64,000 nt of DNA from Mycolicibacterium nivoides (GCF_003855255.1 NZ_CP034072.1:2719906-2783905), one strand, 5' to 3'; positions 1 to 12,126 are shown, counted from the first letter of the stretch. Program-made: numbers and translations. The notes: generated from the sequence alone by a model not told the origin.

Positions 1-705
1 TGTAGGTGGGCAGCCAAAGCCGGGCACCATCAGGCAGATTCGTGGAATCGTGCACGATCCACAGCCACACCGGTGACACCGCGGCCAGCATGGCCAGGCC
101 GAGGAACAACAAACCTGGCCGCCAGCGTCGCCGGCACAACACCACCAGCAGCAGATAGGCGATCAGCGGCAGGACCACGTAGAACGCCGCCTCCACCGCC
201 AGGCTCCACATCTGGGTCAACCCCTGATGCAGAAAGGAGAAAAGGTAGTCGTCGGTGTAGATCTGGGTCAGAGTGAGGTTGCGGAACAGGCCGATCCAGG
301 TGTGGCCGGGGTTCGGACCTGCGGTGCGAAAGTGGTAGAGCAGATAGGCGAGCAGCACCGTCACCACATAGGCCGGCATGATGCGTCGTACCCGGTGCCA
401 GGCGTACCGGCGCACCGACGGCGCACGTCCTTCCGTCGCGGCGGCCTTCACCCAGGGCCGGAACAACAGGAAACCACTGAGCACAAAGAAGATCGGCACA
501 CCGATCTCGGCGCGTGAATACACCAGCCCGAGGTAGCCCTGCCCGTATTTGCCGGTGGTGTAGGCCGCATGTGTCAGCACCACCAGAATGGCGGCCACCG
601 CGCGGATCCCGGTCAGTGACGCAACCCGAGTCGACGCGGAAACTGGTGCGTCTATCGACTCAAGGCCACCCTGATCCGACGGCCCCTTGACGCTCCTGGA
701 GACCG

Positions 706-709
<4 letters not shown>
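1..709 (-). CDS. Acyltransferase-3 (OafA/YrhL-like) membrane protein, 3' end cut by window
   Basis: Reading the reverse strand from a GTG at 709 gives an open frame to the window edge with features of acyltransferase family 3: a conserved His in the first hydrophobic segment (LVVLTHAAY), then VLSGFLLFRPW, the basic motif RRIMPAY, and WSLAVEAAFYVVLPL in a later membrane segment. These multi-spanning proteins O-acylate sugars, lipids or peptidoglycan-associated glycans at the membrane; the substrate here is unknown. The GTG overlaps the deaD stop as GTGA (706-709), so the gene is probably translationally coupled to deaD. It corresponds in position to Rv1254 of M. tuberculosis (from memory). About 236 codons are visible and the C-terminus is missing. 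Confidence 0.85.
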
Positions 710-2475
<1,766 letters not shown>

Positions 2476-2562
2476 CGGTTCAGAAGTCTAGTGCCAATCG
2501 AAGGGAATCCCGGCCGCGCGCCTGCACAAACCCGCCACGGGGGCGCGGTAGGTTGCCCAACT

Positions 2563-3123
2563 GTGAATCGGGTCGCAGTGTTCGCCATGGCCCCCGGGGT
2601 CGTTGTGACGGCCGTGCTCACGCTCTCGGGGTGCGGATCGGGCGATTCCACCGTCTCCAAAACCCCCGACGCCAGACCCGGCCCTGCCCCGACCTCGGTG
2701 TCGGCACCCGCCGCGCAAGCCGCCCCGACACCGGCGCCACCACAGGCCGATCCCTGCGCGGTGAACCTGGGCGCCCCCGAGATCGCCAAGGCCGTCTCGG
2801 AGCTGCCCCGGGACCCGCGCAGTAATCAGTCCTGGAGCCCCGAGCCGCTGGCGGGCAACTACAACGAGTGCGCGCAGCTGTCGGCGGTGATCGTGCGGGC
2901 CAACACCAACTCCGAACACCCCAACACCCGGGCCGTGCTGTTCCACCTGGGCAAGTTCATCCCCACCGGCGTGCCGGACACCTATGGCTTCAACGGCATC
3001 GACAAGGCAGCCAGCACCGGCGACACCGTGGCACTGGAGTACTCCGGCGGATTCCACGGACTGGCCAGCACGGTGAAGTTCCGCTGGAACGGCGGCGGTG
3101 TGGAATTGATGGGCAACATCTAG
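2563..3123 (+). CDS. lprE: LprE-like lipoprotein
   Basis: 186 aa from a GTG at 2563. The N-terminus MNRVAVFAMAPGVVVTAVL is a signal sequence ending in the lipobox LSGC, so the mature protein would be anchored through a lipidated Cys. A Pro/Ala linker follows, then a compact domain with two Cys residues (DPCAVN and NYNECAQ) that could form a disulfide outside the membrane. This matches the LppP/LprE family of mycobacteria; its function is not established. I prefer this start over the far upstream in-frame ATG, which runs antisense through deaD, because it opens directly with the signal peptide and a TAGGTT hexamer ends 8 bases before it (leaderless pattern). It is divergent from deaD. Confidence 0.88.
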   Translation: MNRVAVFAMAPGVVVTAVLTLSGCGSGDSTVSKTPDARPGPAPTSVSAPAAQAAPTPAPPQADPCAVNLGAPEIAKAVSELPRDPRSNQSWSPEPLAGNYNECAQLSAVIVRANTNSEHPNTRAVLFHLGKFIPTGVPDTYGFNGIDKAASTGDTVALEYSGGFHGLASTVKFRWNGGGVELMGNI

Positions 3124-3163
3124 CTTCACCCGCGATGTCGGTGCCCTCACCTACAGTGGCAGC

Positions 3164-6100
3164 GTGTTCGTCACCGACGACGGCGCGTCGGGTCCGACGG
3201 TCATCTACAGCGCCTCGGATCTGGCCGCGGCCGCCCGCTGTGAGTACGCCCTGCTGCGTTCGTTCGACGCGCAGCTCGGTCGTGGCCCGGCGGTGTCGTC
3301 CGACGACGAATTGCTGGCTCGCACCGCACAACTCGGCGGTGACCACGAGCAGCGCCATCTCGAGGACCTGCGCGCCGACTGCGCGGTGACGGTGATCGGC
3401 CGGCCCACCTACACGGCGGCCGGGCTGACGACCGCGGCCGAGGCCACCCTGGAAGCCGTGCGGCGCCGCGACCCGGCGATCTATCAGGCCGCGATGTTCG
3501 ACGGACGGTTCGCCGGGTTCGCCGATTTCCTGATCTGGGACGGTCAGCACTACCGCCTGCGGGACACCAAACTGTCCCGCTCGGTGAAAGTGGAGGCGCT
3601 GCTCCAGCTGGCCGCCTACGCCGATGTGCTGTCGACCGCCGGGGTGCCGGTCGCCGACGAGGTCGACCTGGTCCTCGGCGACGGCGCGATGTCCAGCTAC
3701 CGCGTCGACGAACTGCTGGCGGTGTACCGGCCACGGCGCACCGCGCTACAGGCGCTGCTCGACGGCCACCTCGCCGCCGGTACCGCGGTGCGCTGGTCCG
3801 ACGACTCGGTGCGGGCGTGTTTCGGCTGCAGTGAATGCGAGCAGCAGATCCGCGCCACCGACGACTTGTTCCTGGTGGCCGGGATTCGGGCCGGCCAGCG
3901 CGCCCGGCTCATCGAGGCCGGTGTCACCACCACCCATCAGTTGGCCGGCCACACCGATGCGGTACCCGGGTTGGCCCAGCGCAATCTGACCGCGCTGAGG
4001 GGGCAGGCCCGCCTGCAGGTGGCACCACAGCCAGATGGCAGGCCGCCGTATGAAGTCGTCGACCCGCAACCGCTGATGCTGCTGCCGGATCCGGACAAGG
4101 GCGACCTGTTCTTCGACTACGAAGGCGACCCGTTGTGGACGGCCAACGGCCAGGACTGGGGACTGGAATACCTGTGGGGCGTCCTGGGCGCCGAAGGGAA
4201 CTTCCAGCCATTATGGGCGCACGACCGGGCCAGCGAACGCCAGGTTCTCATCGACTTCCTGGACCTGGTCCGTAAGCGGCGCAAGCGTTTTCCCAAGATG
4301 CACATCTACCACTACGCGCCCTATGAGCGCAGCACCCTGCTGCGCCTGGCCGGTCGCTACGGCGTGGGCGAGAACGATGTCGACGACCTGCTGCGCAACG
4401 GTGTCCTCGTCGATCTGCTTCCGTTGGTACGCAAGAGTATTCGCGTCGGCACCGAGAACTACAGCATCAAATCGCTGGAACCGCTGTACATGGGTAACGA
4501 ACTGCGCGGCGGTGAGGTGACCAAGGCCACCGATTCGATCACCGAATACGCGCGCTACTGCGCACTGCGCGATGCCGGCCACCACGACGAGGCCGCCACG
4601 GTGCTCAAGGAGATCGAGGACTACAACCGCTACGACTGCCGGTCCACCCACCGGCTGCGGGACTGGCTGATCAATCGGGCGTTCGAAGCCGAGGTGCCGC
4701 CGCGTGGCCCACAACCGGTGCGCGACGGAGCACCGATCGAGAAGGCCGACGCCGTCGACCGCAAGCTGCTGCGCTTCGCCGGCGACGGAGTGGAACCCCG
4801 AACGGCCGAGCAGCAGGCCGTGGCACTCATCGCAGCGGCCCGCGGTTTCCACAAACGCGAGGACAAACCGTTCTGGTGGGGCCATTTCGACCGGCTCAAC
4901 AATCCGGTCGACGAATGGGCCGACAGCACAGGCGTTTTCGTAGCAGAGAAGGCGCAGGTCGTCGCCGACTGGCACACCCCGCCGCGGGCCCGCAAACCGC
5001 AGCGGCAGGTGCTCTTGACCGGCGCCATCGACGCCGGGGAACTGGGTTCCGAGGTCTACGCGCTGTACGCCCCGCCGGCGCCGGCAGGCCTGTCCGACGA
5101 TCCGGACCGTCGCGGCTTCGGCAGCGCCGCGGTCGTCGGCTGTGACAATCCGGAGGCTCCCACCGAGGTGCTGATCACCGAACGCCAGCCCAAGAACGGT
5201 GACACGTTCACCCAGGTGCCGTTCGCGCTGACCCCCGGGCCGCCGATCAACACCAAGCCCCTGCAGGCCTCCATCGACAGCACGGCAACCACCGTCTCCG
5301 CCGGTCTGCCGAAGCTGCCCACCGACGCGGTGACCGATGTCCTGCTGCGCCGCCCACCCCGCACAGTCAGCGGCCGGGCACTGCCCCGCGGCGGGGCGAC
5401 CGCCGCCGATATCACCGCGGCGCTGCTGGACCTGGATTGCTCGTACCTCGCGGTGCACGGGCCGCCGGGCACCGGCAAGACCCACACCTCGGCGAAGATC
5501 ATCGCCCGGCTGGTCAACGAATATCACTGGCGGATCGGCATCGTCGCGCAGTCACACGCGGTGATCGAGCATCTGCTGGAGCAGGTGATCGACGCCGGGG
5601 TGGACGCGGCGCTGGTTGCCAAGAAGCGCAAGGGCGCCGACCCTCGGTGGACTGAGATCGACCAGAATCAGTACGCCTCGTTCATCGCCGATCATCCCGG
5701 ATGCGTGATCGGCGGCACCGCATGGGATTTCGCGAACGAGGCGCGGGTCCCACGCCTTTGCCTCGACCTGCTGGTGATCGAAGAGGCCGGCCAGTTCAAC
5801 CTGGCCAACACCATCGCGGTGGCCCCGGCCGCGCGCAATCTGCTGCTCCTGGGTGATCCGCAGCAATTGCCCCAGGTCTGCCAGGGCACCCACCCGGCAC
5901 CGGTCGACGATTCGGCATTGGGCTGGCTGGTCGAGGGTGCGCACACGCTGCCGGCCGAGCGCGGCTACTTTCTGGACTGCTCGTTTCGGATGCATCCGGC
6001 GGTGTGCGGCCCGGTGTCGCGACTGTCCTATGACGGCCGCCTGCAGTCACACGAAAAGGTCAGTGCCGCACGCACACTCGACGGTATCGAACCCGGAGTT

Positions 6101-6589
6101 CGGGTACTCGAGGTCGCCCATCTGGGCAATTCGACCGACAGTCCCGAAGAGGCCGACGCGATCGTCGCGGCCATCACCGGCCTGATGGACACCACCTGGA
6201 CCGACGAGCACGGCAGCACGCCGCTGGGGCAGGACCACTTCCTGGTGGTGACGCCCTACAACGCCCAGGTGACCGCGGTGCGGCGAGCTCTCGACGCGGC
6301 GGGCCTGACCGAGGTGCAGGCCGGCACGGTGGACAAGTTTCAGGGCAGGCAGGCGCCCGTGGTGTTCGTGTCGATGACGGCCTCCTCGGCCGCCGATGTG
6401 CCCCGCGGGATCGGATTCCTGCTGAACCGCAACCGGCTCAACGTGGCGATCAGCCGGGCCAAGTACGTCGCATACATCGTGCGCTCACCCCAGCTCACCG
6501 ACTACTTGCCATCTCAGCCGGACAGCCTGATCGCACTCGGTGCATTCCTGGCCCTGACCGATCCTGTGGTACACCCGACCGGTGACTGA
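3164..6589 (+). CDS. TM0106-type RecB-like nuclease fused to an SF1 (UPF1/DNA2-like) helicase
   Basis: 1141 aa. The N-terminal part (about 1-560) resembles TM0106 RecB-family nucleases, with an RNase H-like segment around DLFFDYEGDP and a possible Cys cluster CFGCSECEQQ. The C-terminal part is an SF1 helicase: Walker A GPPGTGKTHT near residue 766, IEEAGQ Walker B near 868, and late helicase motifs VDKFQGRQAPVVFVSM (near 1055) and LNRNRLNVAISRAK. It probably cuts and unwinds DNA in repair or phage defence; the substrate is unknown. The GTG start is 6 bases after TACAGT (3152-3157), a leaderless arrangement. The end overlaps the next gene by 8 bases. Same size as Rv1251c as I remember it. Confidence 0.88.
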   Translation: MFVTDDGASGPTVIYSASDLAAAARCEYALLRSFDAQLGRGPAVSSDDELLARTAQLGGDHEQRHLEDLRADCAVTVIGRPTYTAAGLTTAAEATLEAVRRRDPAIYQAAMFDGRFAGFADFLIWDGQHYRLRDTKLSRSVKVEALLQLAAYADVLSTAGVPVADEVDLVLGDGAMSSYRVDELLAVYRPRRTALQALLDGHLAAGTAVRWSDDSVRACFGCSECEQQIRATDDLFLVAGIRAGQRARLIEAGVTTTHQLAGHTDAVPGLAQRNLTALRGQARLQVAPQPDGRPPYEVVDPQPLMLLPDPDKGDLFFDYEGDPLWTANGQDWGLEYLWGVLGAEGNFQPLWAHDRASERQVLIDFLDLVRKRRKRFPKMHIYHYAPYERSTLLRLAGRYGVGENDVDDLLRNGVLVDLLPLVRKSIRVGTENYSIKSLEPLYMGNELRGGEVTKATDSITEYARYCALRDAGHHDEAATVLKEIEDYNRYDCRSTHRLRDWLINRAFEAEVPPRGPQPVRDGAPIEKADAVDRKLLRFAGDGVEPRTAEQQAVALIAAARGFHKREDKPFWWGHFDRLNNPVDEWADSTGVFVAEKAQVVADWHTPPRARKPQRQVLLTGAIDAGELGSEVYALYAPPAPAGLSDDPDRRGFGSAAVVGCDNPEAPTEVLITERQPKNGDTFTQVPFALTPGPPINTKPLQASIDSTATTVSAGLPKLPTDAVTDVLLRRPPRTVSGRALPRGGATAADITAALLDLDCSYLAVHGPPGTGKTHTSAKIIARLVNEYHWRIGIVAQSHAVIEHLLEQVIDAGVDAALVAKKRKGADPRWTEIDQNQYASFIADHPGCVIGGTAWDFANEARVPRLCLDLLVIEEAGQFNLANTIAVAPAARNLLLLGDPQQLPQVCQGTHPAPVDDSALGWLVEGAHTLPAERGYFLDCSFRMHPAVCGPVSRLSYDGRLQSHEKVSAARTLDGIEPGVRVLEVAHLGNSTDSPEEADAIVAAITGLMDTTWTDEHGSTPLGQDHFLVVTPYNAQVTAVRRALDAAGLTEVQAGTVDKFQGRQAPVVFVSMTASSAADVPRGIGFLLNRNRLNVAISRAKYVAYIVRSPQLTDYLPSQPDSLIALGAFLALTDPVVHPTGD

Positions 6590-7934
6590 AACGCTTACCG
6601 AAACGCTTGCCGGGATCGTTGGTGCCGGATACGTCACCACCGATCCCGACGTGTTGGACGGCCGCTGCGTCGACCACACCGGGCGCTACCGCGGACAGGC
6701 AACGGCGCTGGTCCGCCCCGGCAACGCCGACGAAGTGGCCGCGGTGCTGCGGGCCTGCCGCGACGCGGGAGCGTGTGTCACGGTGCAGGGCGGCCGAACC
6801 TCATTGGTGGCCGGGACGGTGCCCGAGAACGACGACATCCTGCTGTCCACCGAGCGGCTCACCGGGATCGGTGCCGTCGACACCGTCGAGCGCCGGGTCA
6901 CCGTCGGTGCCGGGACTCCCCTGGCCGCCGTGCAGCGTGCCGCGGCCGCCGCCGGTCTGGTCTTCGGCGTGGACCTCGCCGCCCGCGAATCGGCAACGGT
7001 CGGCGGGATGGCCTCCACCAACGCCGGGGGTCTGCGCACGGTGCGCTACGGCAACATGGGCGAGCAGGTGCTGGGTCTGGACATCGCGCTACCCGACGGG
7101 TCGGTGGTGCACCGGCACAGCCAGGTCCGCCGCGACAACACGGGCTACGATCTGGCCTCCCTCTTCGTCGGCGCCGAGGGCACCCTCGGCGTGATCACGA
7201 CGCTGGACCTCCGGCTGCACCCCACGCCCTCCCACCGGGTCACCGCGATCTGCGGGTTCGCCGACCTGGACGCACTCGTCGGCGCAGGCCGAATCTTCCG
7301 TGACCTCGAGGGCATCGCCGCGCTGGAGTTGATCGACGCCCGGGCCAGTGCGCTGACCGCCGAGCACCTCGGCGTGGCCGCCCCGGTCGACGGCGCCTGG
7401 CAGTTGCTGATCGAATTGGCCGGCGACAGCGACCAGACCGAACGCCTGGCCGACGCGCTGGAAGGCGCCGAGCTATGCGGCGAGCCCGCCGTCGGCGTCG
7501 ACACAACCGCGCAGCAGCGGTTGTGGCAGGTCCGCGAGTCGGTGGCCGAGGTGCTCGGATTATTCGGCCCGCCACTGAAATTCGATGTCTCCCTGCCGCT
7601 GTCGGCGATCCGGGGTTTCGCCGACGCATCGGCCGAATTGATCGCCGACCATGCGCCAGAAGCGATCCCGGTGCTGTTCGGGCACATCGGCGAGGGCAAT
7701 CTGCACCTGAACGTGCTGCGCTGCTCCACCGATTCCGAACCCGCGCTGTACGCCGCGATGATGACGCTGATCGCCGACTGCGGCGGCAACGTCAGCTCTG
7801 AACACGGCGTCGGCTCACGTAAACGCGACTATGTGGCGATGTCACGCACCGAGGCCGACATCGCGGCCATGCGCACCGTCAAGGCCGCGTTCGATCCGGG
7901 CGGTTACCTCAATCCCGCGGTGCTGTTCCGCTGA
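6582..7934 (+). CDS. FAD-binding oxidase/dehydrogenase (GlcD/D-2-hydroxyacid dehydrogenase family)
   Basis: 450 aa. The N-terminal half is a PCMH-type FAD-binding domain (RPGNADEVAAVLRAC, then QGGRTSLVAG at 69-78, and the glycine-rich ESATVGGMASTNAGG). The C-terminal half has the GHIGEGNLHLNV motif and ends with SEHGVGSRKRDY, typical of FAD-linked oxidases that oxidise glycolate, D-lactate or other D-2-hydroxyacids and pass electrons to a quinone or cytochrome. The substrate cannot be read from the sequence. The GTG start lies inside the end of the nuclease-helicase gene (8-base overlap), implying co-translation. The gene ends shortly before a long inverted repeat. Confidence 0.88.
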   Translation: MTETLTETLAGIVGAGYVTTDPDVLDGRCVDHTGRYRGQATALVRPGNADEVAAVLRACRDAGACVTVQGGRTSLVAGTVPENDDILLSTERLTGIGAVDTVERRVTVGAGTPLAAVQRAAAAAGLVFGVDLAARESATVGGMASTNAGGLRTVRYGNMGEQVLGLDIALPDGSVVHRHSQVRRDNTGYDLASLFVGAEGTLGVITTLDLRLHPTPSHRVTAICGFADLDALVGAGRIFRDLEGIAALELIDARASALTAEHLGVAAPVDGAWQLLIELAGDSDQTERLADALEGAELCGEPAVGVDTTAQQRLWQVRESVAEVLGLFGPPLKFDVSLPLSAIRGFADASAELIADHAPEAIPVLFGHIGEGNLHLNVLRCSTDSEPALYAAMMTLIADCGGNVSSEHGVGSRKRDYVAMSRTEADIAAMRTVKAAFDPGGYLNPAVLFR

Positions 7935-7944
7935 CTTTCCTTGC

Positions 7945-8004
7945 GCGAGAAGACGCGTAGGTACCCGAAAACGCGCGTTGTCGGGTACCTACGCGTCTGT
8001 TCGC
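7945..8004. terminator. Long inverted repeat between convergent genes, probable bidirectional terminator
   Basis: A perfect 18-base-pair stem (7951-7968 with 7981-7998, arm AGACGCGTAGGTACCCGA) closes a 12-base loop, and the stem extends outward to 7945/8004 after one mismatch. It fills the gap between the ends of the FAD oxidase (+) and the MFS gene (-). There is no clear U-tract on either side. The outer GCGA/TCGC arms resemble another palindrome at 19345-19408 in the same convergent context. Confidence 0.75.
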
Positions 8005-8018
8005 CGTAGAAAAAGTAA

Positions 8019-9722
8019 TCACTCATCGCGCTCGGCCATGAACTCGGCGTAGATGTTCTCCCACTTTTCAGGGTCCTCGGCCAGCGGCAGCGCCCGGAAC
8101 GAGTCGGTCGCCGCATCGGCCAAGTCGCCATCGGTGTCGTGATGGCTCACGGTGAACTCGATGTAGTCGTCGTCATCGTCGTCACGGGGATCCAGGTAGG
8201 GCTCGGGGTTCGCGCCGTGCCCGGACACGGCCGCGAAGGTCGATTCATTGCCGAAACCGAGCAGGAACAGGGCGGCCACCACACCGAACAGCGCGACGAA
8301 CGCAGGCAGCAGCATGGACTGCGACATCGCCGCGGCGAACGGCACGTGCAGGAACTCGGGCAGTTCGGCGGCCGCACCCTCCCCGCGGGGCGCCGCGCTT
8401 GCCGCCCCCGGCAGTTCGGCGCCGATGCGCGACGTCATGTACGCCGCGATCCCGGCGCTGCCAAGCACCGACCCGACCTGGCGGGTGGCGTTGTACACAC
8501 CCGACCCGGCCCCGGCCAGGTCCGGCGGCAGGTTGCGCGTCGCTGTCGCCGCCAGCGGGGACCAGATGAACGCCATGCCGATGCCCATCACCAACTGCGG
8601 CAGCAGCAGCCGCCAGATCGGTGTCGTCGGGGTCATCTCCACCGCCAGCCAGGTCAGCCCGATCGCCATGGCCGAGAAGCCGAAGCCGATCACCGGCGTC
8701 GGATGCGCCCGGTCGACAATGCGGCCGACCACCGGTGCCAGCACACCGCTGGCGATGGCGGTCGGCGCGGTCAACAGGGCCGAGCGGATCGGCGACAGCC
8801 CGCACACCGTCTGGGCGTAGAACATCAACGGCAGGATCATCGCCGTCACCGCGAACCCGATCGTCGCAACGCCCACGTTGGCCAGACTGAAATCGCGGTC
8901 CTTGAAGATCCGCAGCGGGATCAGCGGCTCGGCGGTGTTGACCGCCTGCCAGCACACGAACGCAACCATCACCGCGATGCCGACCGCACCGGTGGCCCAC
9001 ACCCACGGCGCCCAGTCCCGCGACTGTCCCTCCTGCAGTGCGAACACGATCAGGAACATGCCGACGCCGGACAACACCACGCCCAGCAGGTCGAACCGGT
9101 GCGGCTGGGTGGGCAGCACCGGGACCAGCCACACTGCCAGCGCCAGACCCAGGATTCCGATCGGCACGTTGACGAAGAAGATCCACTGCCAGCCCAGACC
9201 CCCGACCAGCACGCCACCGGCCAACGGCCCGACCAGGGTGGCCACCCCGGCGGTCGCACCCCACACGCTCATCGCCACCCCGCGCCGCTCGGGCGGGAAG
9301 ATGCGGGTGATCGTCGACAAGGTCTGCGGCGTCAGCAACGCCGCACCGATGCCCTGCACCACGCGCGCGGCGATCAGCATCTCGATGCTGCCGGCCAGAC
9401 CACACCACAGCGAGGCCGCGGTGAACACGGCCAGGCCGGCCAGGTAGAGGTTCTTGGGCCCGTACACATCGCCGAGCCGGCCGGCGACGAGCAGCGGCAC
9501 CGCATACGCGAGCAGGTAGGCGCTGGTCACCCAGATCACGCCGTCGTAGTCGGCGCCCAGGGCTTCCATGATCGTCGGATTGGCGACCGCGACGATCGTC
9601 GCGTCGACCAGGATCATGAAGAAGCCGACCATCATGGCCCACAGCGCGTTCCACGGATTCTCCGCACGCGCCGACACATAGCCCTGCGGGCTCGGGGTGC
9701 GGGCGTTCAGCACTGGAGACAT
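8019..9722 (-). CDS. MFS drug exporter, DHA2 (EmrB/QacA) 14-segment type
   Basis: 567 aa of mostly hydrophobic sequence with DHA2 signatures: [19 protein letters not shown] in the first segment, [11 protein letters not shown] after segment 2, and [14 protein letters not shown] in segment 4, with the extra central segments of 14-TM exporters. These antiporters expel drugs, dyes or lipids using the proton gradient. The C-terminus has an unusual acidic cytoplasmic tail beginning [13 protein letters not shown], about 70 residues long. It fits Rv1250 by position (memory). Upstream on the same strand lies a second MFS gene, but 79 bases separate them. The substrate is unknown. Confidence 0.92.
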   Translation of the reverse strand: MSPVLNARTPSPQGYVSARAENPWNALWAMMVGFFMILVDATIVAVANPTIMEALGADYDGVIWVTSAYLLAYAVPLLVAGRLGDVYGPKNLYLAGLAVFTAASLWCGLAGSIEMLIAARVVQGIGAALLTPQTLSTITRIFPPERRGVAMSVWGATAGVATLVGPLAGGVLVGGLGWQWIFFVNVPIGILGLALAVWLVPVLPTQPHRFDLLGVVLSGVGMFLIVFALQEGQSRDWAPWVWATGAVGIAVMVAFVCWQAVNTAEPLIPLRIFKDRDFSLANVGVATIGFAVTAMILPLMFYAQTVCGLSPIRSALLTAPTAIASGVLAPVVGRIVDRAHPTPVIGFGFSAMAIGLTWLAVEMTPTTPIWRLLLPQLVMGIGMAFIWSPLAATATRNLPPDLAGAGSGVYNATRQVGSVLGSAGIAAYMTSRIGAELPGAASAAPRGEGAAAELPEFLHVPFAAAMSQSMLLPAFVALFGVVAALFLLGFGNESTFAAVSGHGANPEPYLDPRDDDDDDYIEFTVSHHDTDGDLADAATDSFRALPLAEDPEKWENIYAEFMAERDE

Positions 9723-9801
9723 GTCGAATGTGGTGGGTTGGGCCTCGGGTCCGACCTAGTTGGGTTGTTGGCGGGCCCAGCCGACGCTACCCGGGAGCGG
9801 G

Positions 9802-11088
9802 TCAGGCCGGCTCGACAACCGCCTCCGGGGCGACGTCGAGCGTGTCGCCCGTGTATTCGCTGGGCTCCTCGTCACCGTTACGCCGACCCACCAGCAGTAG
9901 CGCCACCAAGGCGATCGCCATGCCTGCAGTCATCACCCACGACAACGCCGGCGCGCCGTTGCCCAGGGCCCCGATGGCGGGCGCCACAGCGGCACCGAGC
10001 CCGAACTGTGCCGCGCCCAGCAGCGCGGCCGCCGTTCCGGCCGCGTCGGGATGGCGCGACAGCGCGACCGCGGGCGCATTGGGAAGCACCAGACCCATCC
10101 CGGCCAGGATCGCCAGCACCGGCACCAAGAACGCGGACAGCCCGCCCACGTGCGCGACGGTCAGCGCGACGAACACCACGCCGGCCAGCGTCGACCAGCT
10201 CAGCGCCGCCACCGTGATGGCCTGCGGCGAGAACCGGCGCAGCAGCACGACGTTGAACTGTGTGGAGCCGATCAGCGCGATGGCGCCCGCGGCGAACACC
10301 AGCGCGAACGCCTGCTGGTCGAGACCGTAGTGGCCCTGCAGGACGAACGGCGCGGCCGAGATGTAGGCGAACAGCCCGGACATGCCCAGCGCGGCCACCA
10401 GCACCAGGATCACGAACCGGGAGTCCCGCAGAAGCTCGATGTAGGTGCCGATGATGCCGCCCACCGCCAGCGGGCGCCGGTGCGAAACCGGCAGCGTCTC
10501 GGGCAGGGCGAGCGCGGCCATCACCAGCAGTCCGCCGGCCACCACCACCAGAGCGACGAACACCCAGTGCCAGGACCCGTGCAACAGCACGGCCGCCCCC
10601 AACGACGGGGCCAGCACCGGGGCCACCCCCAGCACCAGCATCAACCGCGACATCACAGTCGCCGCCGCCGTGCCGCTGAACAGGTCACCGACCACGGCGA
10701 TGGCCACCACCGAGGCGGCCGCCGCACCCATGCCCTGCAGACCTCGCGCCAGGCCGAGGACCGTGATGTTGGGCGCGAGCACGCACAGCACCGAGGCCAC
10801 CATGTGCAGCACGATGCCGGCCATCAACGGGCGCCTGCGTCCCAGCGAGTCCGACAGCGGGCCGACGATCAGCTGTCCCAGGGCCAGGCCGGCCAGGGTT
10901 CCGGTGAGCGTCAACTGGGACATCGAGGAGGAAACCGAGAGCTCATCGGCGATCCGCGGCAGCGCCGGCAGATACATGTCGATGGTCAGCGGCCCCAACG
11001 CGACGAGGGCCCCCAGCACCAGGATCATCCGGATCCGGCTCGGCGCGGCTGGCGATGTCGTCTGGTCCACGTCGCGCGATGATGCCAT
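9802..11088 (-). CDS. Bcr/CflA-family MFS drug exporter
   Basis: 428 aa, 12-segment MFS protein. The opening LVLGALVALGPLTIDMYLPALP is characteristic of the Bcr/CflA subfamily, followed by the loop motif PLSDSLGRRRPLMAG and ARGLQGMGAAAASVVA in segment 4. Members export bicyclomycin, chloramphenicol, sulfonamides or cysteine in other bacteria; the substrate here is not predictable. The predicted start is preceded by an AT-containing stretch within 123 bases shared with the divergent membrane-protein gene at 11239. It has no obvious counterpart in the M. tuberculosis block as I remember it, so it may be an accessory gene of fast growers. Confidence 0.9.
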   Translation of the reverse strand: MASSRDVDQTTSPAAPSRIRMILVLGALVALGPLTIDMYLPALPRIADELSVSSSMSQLTLTGTLAGLALGQLIVGPLSDSLGRRRPLMAGIVLHMVASVLCVLAPNITVLGLARGLQGMGAAAASVVAIAVVGDLFSGTAAATVMSRLMLVLGVAPVLAPSLGAAVLLHGSWHWVFVALVVVAGGLLVMAALALPETLPVSHRRPLAVGGIIGTYIELLRDSRFVILVLVAALGMSGLFAYISAAPFVLQGHYGLDQQAFALVFAAGAIALIGSTQFNVVLLRRFSPQAITVAALSWSTLAGVVFVALTVAHVGGLSAFLVPVLAILAGMGLVLPNAPAVALSRHPDAAGTAAALLGAAQFGLGAAVAPAIGALGNGAPALSWVMTAGMAIALVALLLVGRRNGDEEPSEYTGDTLDVAPEAVVEPA

Positions 11089-11238
11089 GAAGCTGAATAG
11101 CCCCGCACTTCGGTTTTTTGTTCCCAGTGACAGCCGTCACCCCCGGGCACCAGCACCCGGTCGCCGTTCGTTCTCCCGGCGTCAGGTCACGCGTTAGCCT
11201 GGCAGTCAACGATGGGTTCACACCTGGGAGGCCCCGAA

Positions 11239-12021
11239 GTGCGTCTGCGGTCCAAGCCAAATCTGCCGGCGAAGGTCGAGGAGACCGAAGACCCAAGCGC
11301 CGCCGCCAAGGTGCTCTCGGCCATCATCGAGGGCAGCTCCCGTGTGCAGGCGCCCGCGGTCAAGGCATACGTGGACCGGTTGCGCAGCCATCAGCCCGAT
11401 GCCACCCCGGCCGAGATCGTGACCCGGCTGGAGAAGCACTACCTGGCCGCGGTGATGGCCAGCGGCGCGGCCGTCGGCTCCGCGGCGGCGTTCCCCGGTA
11501 TCGGGACCTTGGTGGCCCTGTCGGCCGTAGCCGGCGAGACAGTGGTCTTCCTGGAGGCGACGTCGGTGTTCGTGCTGGCCGTCGCCGAGGTGCACGGTGT
11601 ACCCGCCGATCACCGCGAACGGCGCCGTGCGCTGGTGCTCTCGGTGCTCGTGGGCGACGACAGCAAGCACGCCATCGCCGACCTCCTCGGCACCGGACGT
11701 ACCAGCGGCGCATGGTTGTCCGACGGTGCCGCGACACTGCCGTTGCCCGTGGTTTCGCAGCTCAACTCCCGGCTGGTCAAGTACTTCGTCAAGCGGTATA
11801 CGCTCAAGCGCGGCGCGATGGCTTTCGGCAAGATGCTGCCGGTGGGCATCGGTGCTGTCATCGGCGGCGTCGGCAACCGGCTGATGGGTAAGAAGATCGT
11901 CGCCAACGCCCGCCAGGCGTTCGGTGCGCCCCCGCCGCGGTGGCCTGCAACGTTGCATGTGCTGCCGTCCGCTAAGTCCGCCACCCCCATGCCGACCTCG
12001 GGTGGCGCCGAAAGGCGATAG
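11239..12021 (+). CDS. Conserved membrane-associated protein (Rv1249c-like)
   Basis: 260 aa from a GTG at 11239. I chose this start because GGGAGG (11226-11231) stands 7 bases before it; the ATG at 11212 has no ribosome-binding site. The N-terminal third is helical and charged, followed by a hydrophobic glycine/alanine stretch (AAVGSAAAFPGIGTLVALSAVAGETVVFLEATSVFVLAVAEVHG) of one or two membrane segments, split here only by my reading. A later segment (MLPVGIGAVIGGVGNRLMG) is also hydrophobic. Similar proteins are widespread in mycobacteria upstream of kgd and uncharacterised. A weak GGCGGT/ACCGCC hairpin follows the stop. Confidence 0.8.
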   Translation: MRLRSKPNLPAKVEETEDPSAAAKVLSAIIEGSSRVQAPAVKAYVDRLRSHQPDATPAEIVTRLEKHYLAAVMASGAAVGSAAAFPGIGTLVALSAVAGETVVFLEATSVFVLAVAEVHGVPADHRERRRALVLSVLVGDDSKHAIADLLGTGRTSGAWLSDGAATLPLPVVSQLNSRLVKYFVKRYTLKRGAMAFGKMLPVGIGAVIGGVGNRLMGKKIVANARQAFGAPPPRWPATLHVLPSAKSATPMPTSGGAERR

Positions 12022-12126
12022 CCTTTATGCGGCGGTCGAACGGGGTCAACCGCCCACAGAAGAACACAAGCGGCGAGCCTGCATGTGACGGCTGGCCGGA
12101 CACAAGAATCGAGGCGAGTGTCTGCC

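Noticed and set aside
8139..10217. A 692-residue plus-strand frame opposite the two MFS genes
   Set aside because: Composition (Arg/His/Gln/Asp-rich) is typical of the antisense of hydrophobic transporter genes; no motif seen.
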